A stretch of 64,000 nt of DNA from Pantoea sp. WMus005 (lineage in GTDB: Bacteria > Pseudomonadota > Gammaproteobacteria > Enterobacterales > Enterobacteriaceae), in NCBI RefSeq assembly GCF_013415305.1, contig NZ_JACBXU010000001.1, positions 124,001 through 188,000 on the forward strand. Direction: 5' to 3'. The notes beneath the pieces are model-generated. The model saw only the letters and a program-made list of their open reading frames with translations. It was not told where the DNA came from and did not search any database. A program made the translations under genes and the position numbers. Of this stretch, positions 18,472 to 28,259 are shown one piece after another. Each line of letters begins with the position of its first letter. Positions within the stretch are counted from its first letter, which is position 1.

Positions 18472-19758
18472 ATGATGACTCGTCGCGCCATTGGCGTCAG
18501 TGAACGACCGCCGTTACTGCAAACCATTCCACTCAGCCTGCAACACCTGTTCGCCATGTTTGGTGCCACGGTACTGGTACCGATTCTGTTCCACATCAAT
18601 CCGGCGACCGTGCTGTTATTTAACGGCGTCGGCACATTGATTTATCTCTTTATCTGTAAAGGTAAAATTCCCGCCTACCTGGGTTCAAGCTTTGCCTTTA
18701 TCTCGCCGGTGCTGCTGTTGCTGCCGCTGGGTTATGAGGTCGCGCTGGGCGGATTTATCCTGTGCGGCGTATTGTTCTGTATTGTGGCGCTGATTGTGAA
18801 ACGCGCGGGCACCGGCTGGCTCGACGTGATGTTTCCCCCGGCGGCGATGGGCGCGATTGTCGCCGTCATCGGGCTGGAGCTGGCGGGTGTGGCCGCAAAT
18901 ATGGCCGGCCTGTTGCCCGCTGAAGGCAGTGCGCCCGACAGCAAAACCGTGCTGATTTCGCTGGTCACGCTGGGTGTAACGGTCTTCGGTTCCGTGCTGT
19001 TCCGTGGCTTCCTGGCGATCATCCCGATTCTGGTTGGCGTGGTGGCAGGCTATCTGCTCTCTGCGTTTATGGGCATCGTTGACTGGAGTGGCGTGGTTAA
19101 AGCTCCGTGGTTTGCGCTGCCAACCTTCTATACGCCGCGCTTTGAGTGGGTGGCGATGCTGACGATTTTGCCGGCGGCGCTGGTGGTGATTGCCGAGCAT
19201 ATCGGTCATCTGGTCGTCACCGCTAACATCGTCAAAAAAGATCTGATTCGTGACCCCGGGCTGCACCGTTCGATGTTCGCCAACGGCTTATCCACCGTGA
19301 TCTCCGGCTTTTTTGGTTCCACGCCCAACACGACCTACGGTGAAAACATCGGTGTGATGGCGATTACCCGTGTCTACAGTACCTGGGTGATTGGCGGTGC
19401 GGCGATTCTGGCGATTCTGCTTTCCTGCGTCGGCAAGCTGGCGGCAGTGATCCAGGCGATCCCGGTTCCGGTCATGGGCGGCGTGTCGCTGCTGCTGTAT
19501 GGCGTCATTGGCGCATCGGGTATCCGGGTATTGATCGAATCAAAAGTGGATTACAACAAAGCGCAAAACCTGATCCTCACCTCGGTGATCCTGATCATCG
19601 GCGTCAGCGGTGCGAAAGTGCACATCGGTGCGGCGGAGTTGAAAGGCATGGCGCTGGCGACGATCGTGGGTGTCGGGCTGGCGCTGATCTTCCGCGTGAT
19701 CTCGTGGCTCAGACCGGAAGAAGTGGTGCTGGAGGCTGAAGAACCGCGCGAGCATTGA
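18472..19758 (+). CDS. uraA: Uracil permease
   Basis: The NCS2-family uracil/H+ symporter of about 427 residues begins (M)MTRRAIGVSERPPLLQTI, almost identical to E. coli UraA. It has about 14 membrane segments, with the substrate-site regions SFAFISPVLLLLP, AEHIGHLVVTANI and GFFGSTPNTTYGENIGVMAITRVYS. GGGG lies before tandem ATGs at 18472 and 18475. It works with upp in uracil salvage. Confidence 0.97.
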   Translation: MMTRRAIGVSERPPLLQTIPLSLQHLFAMFGATVLVPILFHINPATVLLFNGVGTLIYLFICKGKIPAYLGSSFAFISPVLLLLPLGYEVALGGFILCGVLFCIVALIVKRAGTGWLDVMFPPAAMGAIVAVIGLELAGVAANMAGLLPAEGSAPDSKTVLISLVTLGVTVFGSVLFRGFLAIIPILVGVVAGYLLSAFMGIVDWSGVVKAPWFALPTFYTPRFEWVAMLTILPAALVVIAEHIGHLVVTANIVKKDLIRDPGLHRSMFANGLSTVISGFFGSTPNTTYGENIGVMAITRVYSTWVIGGAAILAILLSCVGKLAAVIQAIPVPVMGGVSLLLYGVIGASGIRVLIESKVDYNKAQNLILTSVILIIGVSGAKVHIGAAELKGMALATIVGVGLALIFRVISWLRPEEVVLEAEEPREH

Positions 19759-19866
19759 TCGCCGCGAGCCTGACAGGATCCGGGGCAGGGACGCCCCATT
19801 CATCTCTTTCTGAAAACTGTGTTAGACTTCCCCCGATTTTTTGCTTGTTCTCTTGCTGAGGTGCTT

Positions 19867-20568
19867 CTGAACACGCCGGCACAATTGTCATTGCCACTCT
19901 ATTTACCCGACGATGAAACCTTCTCCAGCTTCTGGCCGGGGGAAAACCCGTCGCTGATTGCCGCACTAAAAGGCGCTCTCAATCAACAACATGGCAGCTA
20001 CCTCTACTTCTGGTCACGTGAAGGCGGTGGGCGGAGCCATTTGCTGCACGCGGCGTGCGCCGAAATGTCAGCCCGCAGCGAAGCAGTCGGTTACGTTCCG
20101 CTGGATAAACGCACCTGGTTTGTCCCGGAAGTCCTGGAAGGAATGGAGCAGCTCTCACTGGTCTGCATCGATAACATCGAGTGCATTGCAGGGGAACCGG
20201 AGTGGGAAATGGCGATCTTCGATCTCTATAACCGTATTCTGGAAACCGGCAACACCCGCCTGTTTATCACCGGCGATCGTCCGCCACGCCAGCTGAATCT
20301 GCAACTGCCCGATCTCGCCTCGCGGCTGGACTGGGGACAGATCTACCGCCTGCAGCCGCTCTCCGACGACGACAAACTACAGGCGCTGCAACTGCGCGCC
20401 GGGCTACGTGGATTTGAGCTGCCGGAAGATGTGGGTCGCTTCCTGCTGAAGCGACTGGATCGTGAAATGCGCACACTGTTTGATACGCTGGATCGGCTTG
20501 ATCGCGCCTCGATCAGCGCTCAGCGTAAACTCACCATTCCGTTTGTTAAAGAGACGCTCGGCCTTTAA
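19867..20568 (+). CDS. hda: DnaA inactivator Hda, CTG start
   Basis: Hda binds the DNA-loaded clamp and triggers hydrolysis of DnaA-ATP to stop re-initiation. The 233-residue protein begins (M)[18 protein letters not shown], with the clamp-binding motif QLSLPL near residue 5. An AAA+ domain homologous to DnaA follows, with the arginine finger region in [12 protein letters not shown]. The start is CTG at 19867, as reported in E. coli; GAGGTG lies six bases upstream. A TTG-type extension to 19819 exists but is outside the family. The last four bases overlap the convergent yfgD. Confidence 0.93.
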   Translation: MNTPAQLSLPLYLPDDETFSSFWPGENPSLIAALKGALNQQHGSYLYFWSREGGGRSHLLHAACAEMSARSEAVGYVPLDKRTWFVPEVLEGMEQLSLVCIDNIECIAGEPEWEMAIFDLYNRILETGNTRLFITGDRPPRQLNLQLPDLASRLDWGQIYRLQPLSDDDKLQALQLRAGLRGFELPEDVGRFLLKRLDREMRTLFDTLDRLDRASISAQRKLTIPFVKETLGL

Positions 20569-20906
20569 AGAATGTCGAGCACCGCATCTGGCGGATGTCC
20601 GATCCGCGCCCTGTCGCCTTTGATCACAATCGGCCTTTCAATCAGCACCGGATTTTCCATCAGCGCATCCAGCAGTGCACTTTCGCTTTTGCCGCTGAGT
20701 GCCAGCTCGCTATAGAGCGCCTCTTTCGTCCGCATTAACTCCCTTGCGCTCTGCATGCCCAGTTTCTGTAACAGAATTTGCAGCGTCTCACGATCGGGCG
20801 GGGTCTGCAGATAAAGCACTACGTCCGGCTCAATTCCGCGGGCATTCAGCAACGCCAGCGTCTCACGGCTCTTGCTGCAACGTGGGTTATGGTAAATCGT
20901 CACCAT
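20565..20906 (-). CDS. yfgD: ArsC-family protein YfgD
   Basis: The 113-residue protein has a thioredoxin-like ArsC fold with the catalytic Cys in [15 protein letters not shown] (Cys10) and the arsenate-reductase-like C-terminal phrase [24 protein letters not shown]. It is placed between hda and bepA as in E. coli. Whether it reduces arsenate is unproven. It overlaps the hda 3' end by four bases in tail-to-tail orientation, with 51 bases between it and the upstream bepA on the same strand. Confidence 0.93.
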   Translation of the reverse strand: MVTIYHNPRCSKSRETLALLNARGIEPDVVLYLQTPPDRETLQILLQKLGMQSARELMRTKEALYSELALSGKSESALLDALMENPVLIERPIVIKGDRARIGHPPDAVLDIL

Positions 20907-20956
20907 CTCAGATTCTCCTTTATTCTCTCTTCGCGGCGTGCTGGCAGTCTGGATGC

Positions 20957-22420
20957 TTAGCCTTTCTGATACTGCTTAAAGCGCTGTTGTAACTGACGCA
21001 GCTGATCGATACGGGCATCGTAGCGCGCCTGCTTCAGGCTGCCGAGCGGCACCTGTGCGCTGGCGCTGCTGAGCGTGGTGATTGCCTGATCAAGCTGGCC
21101 ATTCAGCGCCAGACTCTCTGCCCGCGCCGATAACTCTTCATCATGCAGTCCCTGCTGCGCAGAGGCCTGTGCCAGTAAATCCCAGCCGTTGGGATCGTCT
21201 TTATTAGCCCAGGTATAGCGATTCAGAATACGGCTGGCACTGGCATACTGTTTCGCTTCTACGTAGGCATTCGCCAGATTGAGCTGCACCACCGGGCTGT
21301 TTCTGGCGCCGGTGGCAGCGGTGAGCAGGGCGATGGCCTGTTGTGGCTGGTTCAGGCCAATGTCGATGTCCGACATGATATCCAGGAACCAGACATTATC
21401 AGGCTGTTTTGCCAGCAGCGGTGTGACAATTCGCTTCGCATCGGCATAACTCTTCGCCTGCAAAAACTGTATGGCTTTGCCATAGTGTGACGCCAGCTGC
21501 TCACGGGAATTGCCGCTGGCATACTGACTCAGCAGTTCATCGGTCAGCTGGTTACGGCCGGTGGAGTACATGCCCAGCGACCGTACTTTTGCGAGATAGA
21601 AATCCTGAGTCGATTGCACCACCATCGGCCGCATCTGATTGGCGCGGTTACGGGCATCCGCCAGACGGCTGTCGGGCAGGGGGTGCGTCAGCAGAATTTC
21701 AGGGGGCTTCGAGGAGAAGCGGCTCTGATCGGCCAGCTTCTGCAGAAAGTTCGGCATCGCCTGAGGATCGAACCCTGAACGCTGCAGCACCTGAATCCCG
21801 ATGCGGTCCGCTTCCTGCTCATTACCCTGGGTAAAGCTGATAATCCCCTGCTGCGTACCTGCCAGGGTGCCTGTGAGTGCGGCCATGCCCGCCTGCGGAC
21901 TCGCCATCGCCAGCAGAATAGAGCCCAGCGCACCGACCCAGGTCAGCGGCGCATTGCGCTTCTGATCTTCCATGGCGCGTGCCAGATGGCGCTGGGTGAC
22001 GTGCGAGATTTCATGTGCCATGACGGATGCCAGCTGGCTTTCATTATCGGTAAAGCGGAACAGCGCCGAGTGCAGCACCACGTTGCCCCCGAAAAAGGCA
22101 AAGGCGTTGAGCTCATCGTTCTGGATAAGAAAAAAGTGGAACGGGGTTTTCACCGAGTCGGCGTGCGACACCAGTCTCTGTCCCAGCTGATTAATATATT
22201 GATTGAGCAGGGGATCGTTGATTAACGGCGCACTGGCGCGCAGCTGGCGCACATAGAAGTCGCCCATCTGCAGTTCCTGATTAATCGACAGCGTGGAACC
22301 TGCCGTGGTGCCAATATCGGGAAGTGAATCACTGACATCGGCATGAGCAGGTGTCAGAGTGGTGAAAATGAGCGTCGGAAGGAGCGCGGCGATCAGCGTT
22401 TTCTTTAACCGGTTCAACAT
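20957..22420 (-). CDS. bepA: Beta-barrel assembly-enhancing protease
   Basis: BepA is a periplasmic M48 zinc protease and chaperone that helps LptD mature and degrades stalled outer-membrane proteins. The 487-residue protein has a signal peptide (cleavage after AHA, residue 27), the zinc motif HEISH at residues 136-140 with a downstream Glu (QEADRIG), and C-terminal TPR repeats from about 310 to 480. All key residues are intact. A 0.75-kb AT-rich gap follows upstream where E. coli has perM. Confidence 0.96.
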   Translation of the reverse strand: MLNRLKKTLIAALLPTLIFTTLTPAHADVSDSLPDIGTTAGSTLSINQELQMGDFYVRQLRASAPLINDPLLNQYINQLGQRLVSHADSVKTPFHFFLIQNDELNAFAFFGGNVVLHSALFRFTDNESQLASVMAHEISHVTQRHLARAMEDQKRNAPLTWVGALGSILLAMASPQAGMAALTGTLAGTQQGIISFTQGNEQEADRIGIQVLQRSGFDPQAMPNFLQKLADQSRFSSKPPEILLTHPLPDSRLADARNRANQMRPMVVQSTQDFYLAKVRSLGMYSTGRNQLTDELLSQYASGNSREQLASHYGKAIQFLQAKSYADAKRIVTPLLAKQPDNVWFLDIMSDIDIGLNQPQQAIALLTAATGARNSPVVQLNLANAYVEAKQYASASRILNRYTWANKDDPNGWDLLAQASAQQGLHDEELSARAESLALNGQLDQAITTLSSASAQVPLGSLKQARYDARIDQLRQLQQRFKQYQKG

Positions 22421-23174
22421 GCCTTAATCCTGTAGAGAGGCCCTGAAAATGGACAGATGCGCAGCGGGAATGTTCCATTTTTCACAGATAACGACGGTTC
22501 GTGACTATCTTAACCAGAGCATCAAAAGAAAGAAATGTTGTTTTCTGGCTCAGGCCCGAAGTGATTTGTGCAAGATCGCCGATTTTGGCGAAAAAAATTG
22601 AATGTCCTTGCAACATAAACCGAAGTTAAACGAATAAAAAATGACGGGATATCACTGGGGTTGTTAACGGTTAAATTACCAATTAGCTACTCATTCCCAT
22701 TACGCTTTGGAGGATTAGAGCAGAATCTGCTGTCTGGCACCTGAAGCAGTTTGTATTCTTATTTTAAAGTTATGTAAATTCACTCAAAAAAACTGAATAT
22801 GGCATGCATTTTTCCAGGTCTACTCTGAAAAAACAGCGTGCTCAGCGTCGCTAAATGTCTCTTCGCCATTGATAATTTAAATCGTAGCGCCCGCTTTTAT
22901 CTTCTCCATTCCAGATTAGCCCGGCTGTTATTTTTTCCGAATGAATTAACAGGTAAAGAATTCAGACGGAATAATCAGGTCCATTTCCAGTAAGACTCTT
23001 TTTTCTGCATGATAAAACTTTTCGATTAATTATCACGATGAACCATTTCAGCGGTTATCAGTGGCGTGTTGACCTGAATTTACAGAAGCAAGATTTATGC
23101 CTGCGCTGTGGTATAGATAGCCGACCTGATTCAGTCCTGAATCTGCCAGACATTATTTGCCGGAGAGAAGTGTT
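22421..23174. other. AT-rich intergenic region between bepA and the DsrE-like pair
   Basis: This 750-bp gap is AT-rich compared with its neighbours and holds no convincing gene on either strand. A TTGACC at 23069-23074 could be part of a promoter for the DsrE-like gene but lacks a good -10. The length and composition suggest regulatory DNA or a decayed gene; E. coli carries perM after bepA. Confidence 0.45.
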
Positions 23175-23780
23175 ATGCGTTCAGTTGTTTCATACGCGTT
23201 AATCGCCATTATTGGCGGCGTTGTTGGCGCGGCTGTCACACAGAGTGGTGATATTTACGACAAAGTAACACGCCATTTTGCAACCGAGCCACAGGAAGCG
23301 CCCGGATTCTGGAGTACACCGGCGATTGAAGGTTACGGAAAAATTCATTATGAGCCCGACGCCGCGTTTAAACCGGTGGCAGGCCTGAGCAACAAAATTG
23401 TTTTCCAGATCACCCGCAGCGACGGCGCGATGACCGCACCGAATCTCGGACTGGAGCGTGTGGCGCGCGTGGTGAATTTATATATCGCCTCCGGCATCCC
23501 GGCCGACCAGCTGAAGTTCGTGGTTTCAGTCACCGGTGACGCAACCCCTGCCATGCTGGATAACGCCCATTTTAAAAAGTTTTATGGCATCGAAAATCCA
23601 AACCTGAAGCTGATTAGCGAGCTGAATCAGGCGGGAGTGAAGGTCTCGGTCTGCGATCAGTCCGTGGCATTCCATCACTATCCCAATAACTGGATTGATA
23701 AGTCAGTAATTCATGCGCTTTCCAGTCCGACCACCGTATCAACCCTGGAAAATCAGGGATACGCGTGGCTGGCAATGTAA
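23175..23780 (+). CDS. Membrane-anchored DsrE/DsrF-like protein, copy 1
   Basis: The 201-residue protein has one N-terminal membrane segment or signal anchor (residues 5-22). A DsrE-like alpha/beta domain follows: NKIVFQITR strand, LERVARVVNLYIASG helix, LKFVVSVTGDATPAML, then VSVCDQSVAF with the single conserved Cys. DsrE proteins handle sulfur or bind small ligands; periplasmic versions are uncharacterised. The ATG at 23175 is fixed by GGAGAG. The adjacent gene is a paralogue sharing FWSTPAIEGYGKIHY, ENPNLKLISEL and CDQSVAFH, so the two arose by tandem duplication. Confidence 0.78.
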   Translation: MRSVVSYALIAIIGGVVGAAVTQSGDIYDKVTRHFATEPQEAPGFWSTPAIEGYGKIHYEPDAAFKPVAGLSNKIVFQITRSDGAMTAPNLGLERVARVVNLYIASGIPADQLKFVVSVTGDATPAMLDNAHFKKFYGIENPNLKLISELNQAGVKVSVCDQSVAFHHYPNNWIDKSVIHALSSPTTVSTLENQGYAWLAM

Positions 23781-23811
23781 TTGATGTTTTAAACGACCGG
23801 GAGAAGAGTTA

Positions 23812-24420
23812 ATGCGTCCAGCAGCTTTAGTGGTAATGGCAGCCGTAGCGGGATTTATCGGGGGCAATGTTTTACAGTTGCCGGAATTAGTCGATAAGGT
23901 CAGCGGCAAAATGGCAGATAATAAATCTGAGCCTGCTGATTTCTGGAGTACACCAGCAATCGAAGGCTACGGCAAAATACATTATGTCGATACGCCTGCA
24001 TTTAAACCCGGCACGACAGCGGGTCTGAGTAATAAAATTGTTTTCCAGATTAACCGTAATGAAGGCGATATTCGTAAGCCGAACCTGGGTCTGGAGCGCG
24101 TAGCACGCGTTACCAATCTCTATTATGCGGCGGGAGTTCCACTCGACCAGCTGAAATTTGTGGTCTCGATTAACGGCGATGCCGTTTCATCAGCCCTGAA
24201 TAATGACCAGTTCAGCAAAGCTTACGGCGTCGATAACCCGAACCTGAAGCTGATCAGCGAACTGAAAAAAGCGGGCGTTCAGGTCACTATCTGCGACCAG
24301 TCAGTCGCGTTTCATCAGCTTGATCGCAACTGGATCGACCCGATGGTTACACACACTATCTCCAGCGGCACCACCGTTGCCACGCTGGAAAACAGTGGTT
24401 ACGCTTTCCTGATGCTTTAA
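23812..24420 (+). CDS. Membrane-anchored DsrE/DsrF-like protein, copy 2
   Basis: The 202-residue paralogue of the upstream gene, 31 bases downstream, has its own GGGAGAAG ribosome site. It keeps the same plan: N-terminal hydrophobic anchor (3-19), an identical FWSTPAIEGYGKIHY block, the strand NKIVFQINR, and the Cys-containing VTICDQSVAFHQLDRNWID. The C-terminus (STGTTVATLENSGY-like) matches copy 1. The middle sequence has diverged, suggesting an old duplication kept by selection. The pair may form a hetero-oligomer, as DsrE/F/H proteins do. Confidence 0.78.
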   Translation: MRPAALVVMAAVAGFIGGNVLQLPELVDKVSGKMADNKSEPADFWSTPAIEGYGKIHYVDTPAFKPGTTAGLSNKIVFQINRNEGDIRKPNLGLERVARVTNLYYAAGVPLDQLKFVVSINGDAVSSALNNDQFSKAYGVDNPNLKLISELKKAGVQVTICDQSVAFHQLDRNWIDPMVTHTISSGTTVATLENSGYAFLML

Positions 24421-24505
24421 TTCCAGCAGCGGCGTCACTGCCGCTGTCACCTGCCAGTCATTTTACCGTGATGCGCCTGTCATATAACGCCGTTAGTTTA
24501 CGTCG

Positions 24506-24525
24506 CAATGAGATCGATCTCATTG
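24506..24525. promoter_or_regulatory. Perfect palindrome, probable operator for the LacI-type regulator
   Basis: The half-site CAATGAGATC is followed by its exact reverse complement, giving a 20-bp perfect palindrome centred on CG, as LacI-family operators are. It ends 18 bases before the regulator start, so binding would block its own operon. I infer that the adjacent LacI-type protein is the ligand. Confidence 0.75.
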
Positions 24526-24543
24526 ACGATAAACGAGGCAGGC

Positions 24544-25566
24544 ATGACCGATTTAATCAGCGTAGCCAGACTGGCAGGGGTCTCCCGCGCAACCGCGGCG
24601 CGCGCCTTTTCTGATCCTCACCTGTTAAAACCCGTCACGCTGCAGAAGGTGCTTGCTGCCTCCGAACAGATGGGCTTTCGCCCGAATCATATTGCCCGCC
24701 AGCTTCGCACCCAACACTCCACCACGTTTGGCGTTCTGCTGCCTTCACTGCTTAATCCGGTTTTTGCCATGCAATTGCAGGCGATGGAGCAGCAGGCCCG
24801 GCAGGCAGGGTATGCCCTGCTGGTGGCGACCAGTGATTATCAGGCTGAGCGGGAAGCAGCCATTGTCGAACATATGCTGCACCAGCGTGTGGCCGGTCTG
24901 GTTTTGACGGTGGCAGACGCCGACTGCAGTGCGTTGCTGCCAAAACTGGCGGCGACGAAGATGCCCTTTGTGCTGACTCACAGCGTTCCGCAACAGCACG
25001 AATGGCCCGCTATATGCGTCGACAACCGCAGAGCCATGGCGGAAGCGACTGCCCATCTCATCTCTCTCGGCCACCGCCACATTGTCATGGCGGCTGGCCC
25101 GATGCAGCAATCTGACCGGGCGCGTCTGCGCTATCTCGGCTACTGCCAGGCGATGCAGCAGGCGGGTCTCCAGCCGCAGGCGATGATTGAGATGCCCAGC
25201 CATATCCACTCTGATTTCAGGCCGCTGCAGCCATTGATGAATGCCCCTTCGCCGCTGACGGCGGTGATTTGCAGTAACGATCTGCTGGCTATCAGCCTGC
25301 TGGGTGCCGCTGCGCGTGCTGGTGTCAGCGTACCCCATCAGCTCTCCGTAATGGGCTTTGACGGGATCGAATTGGGCGAACAGCTTTCACCGTCACTGGC
25401 CAGCGTGGTTCAGCCGATTGCGCTGATGGGCACGCGTGCCATTGACCTGCTTCTGAATCCAGGCGGCAACACCCACCTGCTGGCCCATCACTTACGGACT
25501 GGGGAGAGTATCGCCCCGGCATTTCATGGTTCTATTTCAGGGAAACATCATGTCACTCACCGTTAA
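24544..25566 (+). CDS. LacI-family transcriptional regulator
   Basis: The 340-residue protein has an N-terminal LacI helix-turn-helix (ISVARLAGVSRATAARAFSD, residues 4-23), the hinge helix near 45-58, and a periplasmic-binding-protein-like ligand domain from about 60 (TFGVLLPSLLNPVF, then VICSNDLLAISLLGAA and VMGFDGIELGEQLSPSLASV). The canonical hinge signature is slightly altered. ATG 24544 has GAGG upstream. The stop overlaps the solute-binding protein gene by 17 bases, so the regulator and transporter are one operon. It probably senses the transported substrate or a product. Confidence 0.9.
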   Translation: MTDLISVARLAGVSRATAARAFSDPHLLKPVTLQKVLAASEQMGFRPNHIARQLRTQHSTTFGVLLPSLLNPVFAMQLQAMEQQARQAGYALLVATSDYQAEREAAIVEHMLHQRVAGLVLTVADADCSALLPKLAATKMPFVLTHSVPQQHEWPAICVDNRRAMAEATAHLISLGHRHIVMAAGPMQQSDRARLRYLGYCQAMQQAGLQPQAMIEMPSHIHSDFRPLQPLMNAPSPLTAVICSNDLLAISLLGAAARAGVSVPHQLSVMGFDGIELGEQLSPSLASVVQPIALMGTRAIDLLLNPGGNTHLLAHHLRTGESIAPAFHGSISGKHHVTHR

Positions 25567-26572
25567 TATCAAACAGATCGCCAGCGCTGCGCTGCTGGCC
25601 GGATGCACGCTCACCAGTTCGTGGGTACAGGCGGCGGAAAATGCTATCTGCTACAACTGTCCGCCAGAGTGGGCCGACTGGGCCACGCAGCTCCAGGCGA
25701 TCGAAAAAGCAACCGGCATTCATGTGCCGCAGGACAATAAAAACTCCGGTCAGGCGCTGGCGCAACTGGTCGCCGAGAAAAACAATCCGGTCGCCGACGT
25801 GGTCTATTACGGCGTCAGTTTCGGCATTCAGGCCGTCAGCGCCGACGTAGTCAGCGCCTACAAACCGGCTAACTGGGATCAGATCCCGGCAGGAATGAAG
25901 GATCCGGCAGGCAAGTGGGTGGCGCTGCACTCCGGAACCATGGGCTTTATGGTCAATGTTGATGCGCTGGGTGGCGCACCGGTGCCACGTGCCTGGGATG
26001 ATCTGCTGAAGCCGGAATATAAAGGCATGGTGGGTTATCTCGATCCGGCCAGCGCCTTTGTGGGTTATGTTGCGGCGGTGGCGGTGAATCAGGCCAAAGG
26101 CGGCAGCCTGCAGGACTTCACGCCCGCCATCAACTGGTTCAAGGCGCTGCAACGCAACCAGCCGATTGTGCCTAAGCAGACCGCCTATGCGCGGCTGATT
26201 TCGGGCGAAATCCCGATTCTGATCGACTATGACTTCAACGCCTATCGCGCCCGCTACAAAGATCACGCCAATGTCGAGTTTGTTATTCCCAGCGAGGGAA
26301 CAGTCACGGTGCCTTACGTCATAAGCCTGGTGAAAAACGCGCCGCATCCGGCAAATGGTAAGAAAGTCATTGATTTCGTGCTGTCAGATGCTGGTCAGGC
26401 GATCTGGGCCAACGCCTGGCTGCGTCCGGTGCGGGCTGGCGCGATGTCACCCGAAGCGAAGAAATATTTCCTGCCTGACAGCGATTATGCGCGCGCCCAC
26501 ACGGTCGATTATCAGCAGATGGCTGATGCGCAGAAGGGCTTCTCCGCACGCTATCTGAGTGAGATTCGTTGA
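25550..26572 (+). CDS. ABC transporter solute-binding protein
   Basis: The 340-residue protein is a periplasmic type II binding protein of the iron/thiamine/phosphonate-like group (ADVVYYGVSFGIQAV, WDDLLKPEYKGMVGYLDPASAF, IPILIDYDFNAYRAR, WLRPVRAGAMSPEAKKYF). The signal segment is residues 6-29, ending WVQA; an LLAGC phrase within it also resembles a lipobox. Two nearby Cys residues (CYNC) begin the mature protein. GGGAAA precedes the ATG at 25550. It overlaps both neighbours. The substrate is unknown; context points to a phosphate diester or phosphonate-type compound. Confidence 0.85.
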   Translation: MSLTVNIKQIASAALLAGCTLTSSWVQAAENAICYNCPPEWADWATQLQAIEKATGIHVPQDNKNSGQALAQLVAEKNNPVADVVYYGVSFGIQAVSADVVSAYKPANWDQIPAGMKDPAGKWVALHSGTMGFMVNVDALGGAPVPRAWDDLLKPEYKGMVGYLDPASAFVGYVAAVAVNQAKGGSLQDFTPAINWFKALQRNQPIVPKQTAYARLISGEIPILIDYDFNAYRARYKDHANVEFVIPSEGTVTVPYVISLVKNAPHPANGKKVIDFVLSDAGQAIWANAWLRPVRAGAMSPEAKKYFLPDSDYARAHTVDYQQMADAQKGFSARYLSEIR

Positions 26573-27447
26573 TGTCACTGTCTGTAATTAATCCGTTTGC
26601 CGCTGGCGGGCCGGTTCGCCATCGTCTCCGCCCGCTGGGGGCGAACTGGCCGTGGATGCTGTTGCCTGCGCTGCTCTTCTTTGCCGCTTTCTGGCTGCTG
26701 CCATTTGCCCGTCTGTTACAGATCGGTGTAACGGAGGATCGCACCACACATCACAGTGGCTACTGGACGGTGATCAGTCAGCCACAGTATCTGCAAAGCC
26801 TGCTGAATACCGTCCTGCTCTCAGCGGCGGTAACACTGGTGACGCTGGTGATTGCTGCGGTGGTGGGCTGCTTTCTGGCGCGGCAGCGCTTTCCCGGACG
26901 AGGCACCTTGCTGGCGCTGCTGACTTTTCCTCTGGCCTTTCCGGGCGTGGTGGTGGGGTTCCTGATGGTCATGCTGGCGGGGCGTCAGGGGGTGCTGGCG
27001 CAACTCAGCCTCAGCCTGTTTCATGAGCGCTGGGTCTTCGCTTATTCGCTCAGCGGATTATTTACGGGCTATCTCTACTTTTCGCTGCCGCGCGCCATCG
27101 TGACGCTGGTGGCGGCCAGTGAGAAGCTGGATCGATCGCTGGAAGAGGCGGCCCGCTCGCTGGGTGCCAGCCAGTGGCGCATCATCACAGACGTCATCAT
27201 TCCAGGGCTGAAACCGGCGCTGCTCTCCTGTGGCGCACTCTGTTTTGCCACCAGCATGGGCGCGTTTGGCACCGCCTTTACGCTGGGAACCGAACTCGCT
27301 GTGCTGCCGCTGACCATTTACGGTGAGTTCACCAATTACGCTAACTTTGCCACTGCGGCGGCACTTTCAGTGGTAATGGGAGGGGTGGCCTGGCTGGCAC
27401 TGATGCTGGCTAATGGGCTTGCGGGCCGGAAGGAACGATCATCATGA
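26572..27447 (+). CDS. ABC transporter permease, first subunit
   Basis: The 291-residue inner-membrane permease has six predicted helices and the coupling loop EEAARSLGASQWRIITDVIIPGLKPALL (near 200), of the spermidine/iron/phosphonate type. It begins with TGATG, overlapping the binding-protein stop by one base, and ends overlapping the second permease by four. Both facts indicate tight coupling in an operon. Confidence 0.92.
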   Translation: MSLSVINPFAAGGPVRHRLRPLGANWPWMLLPALLFFAAFWLLPFARLLQIGVTEDRTTHHSGYWTVISQPQYLQSLLNTVLLSAAVTLVTLVIAAVVGCFLARQRFPGRGTLLALLTFPLAFPGVVVGFLMVMLAGRQGVLAQLSLSLFHERWVFAYSLSGLFTGYLYFSLPRAIVTLVAASEKLDRSLEEAARSLGASQWRIITDVIIPGLKPALLSCGALCFATSMGAFGTAFTLGTELAVLPLTIYGEFTNYANFATAAALSVVMGGVAWLALMLANGLAGRKERSS

Positions 27448-28259
27448 AGCGCCGGGGTCTGTTCTGGCTGCAGGTGGCGATCACCAGCCTCACCGCACTG
27501 TTTATGATCGTGCCGGTCATGCTTTCGATGCTGGCGGGCGTTACGCAGAACTACTTCGCGGGTCTGCGCAGCGGCCTGACGCTGAAGTGGGTGGAACAGG
27601 TGTGGCAGATGTATGCCGACACTTTCTGGCTGTCACTGCTGATTGCTCTGAGTTGTCTGGCGGTGACGGTCATCGCTGGCGTGCCAGCGGCCTGGGGCTT
27701 ACTGAAGTCACCGTCACGCTGGGCCTCGCGTATTGAGGAGTGTCTGATGCTGCCGGTCGCGTTGCCCGGACTCGCCACCGCGCTGGGCATCATTCTGCTT
27801 TATGGTCAGTTCAGCACCTTGCGCGACAGCTGGCTCTTCATTCTCATCGGCCATGTGCTTTTTACGCTGCCGTTTATGATCCGACCGGTGCTGTCGGTGA
27901 TGCAGGCGATTGATCTGCCGCGCCTGGAAGAGGCCGCCGCCAGCCTGGGAGCGGGTTTCTGGCACCGCTTCTTTACAGTGGTCGTCCCGAACTGCCGCAA
28001 CGGCATTCTGGCGGGCGCATTTATGGTGATCACCCTTTCAGTAGGGGAATTCAACATTACGTGGATGCTGCACACGCCGCTGACCAAAACCCTGCCGGTC
28101 GGGCTGGCCGACAGTTACACCTCGATGCGGCTTGAAGTCGGATCCGCCTACACCCTGATCTTCATTATGATGATTTTGCCGCTGCTGCTGTTGCTCAACG
28201 CCTGTAATCACTGGCTGGAACGGCAAACTTCGCGGCAGCAGAGAGAGGAAACCGTATGA
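27444..28259 (+). CDS. ABC transporter permease, second subunit
   Basis: The 271-residue permease pairs with the preceding gene. It has about six membrane helices and the coupling loop LEEAAASLGAGFWHRFFTVVVPNCRNGIL. It overlaps the upstream and downstream genes by four bases each (ATGA), typical of an importer heterodimer. Confidence 0.92.
   Translation: MKRRGLFWLQVAITSLTALFMIVPVMLSMLAGVTQNYFAGLRSGLTLKWVEQVWQMYADTFWLSLLIALSCLAVTVIAGVPAAWGLLKSPSRWASRIEECLMLPVALPGLATALGIILLYGQFSTLRDSWLFILIGHVLFTLPFMIRPVLSVMQAIDLPRLEEAAASLGAGFWHRFFTVVVPNCRNGILAGAFMVITLSVGEFNITWMLHTPLTKTLPVGLADSYTSMRLEVGSAYTLIFIMMILPLLLLLNACNHWLERQTSRQQREETV

Noticed and set aside
25553..26347. 264-codon frame antisense to the binding-protein gene
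   Set aside because: Same reasoning: the sense gene is strongly supported by homology and operon overlaps.
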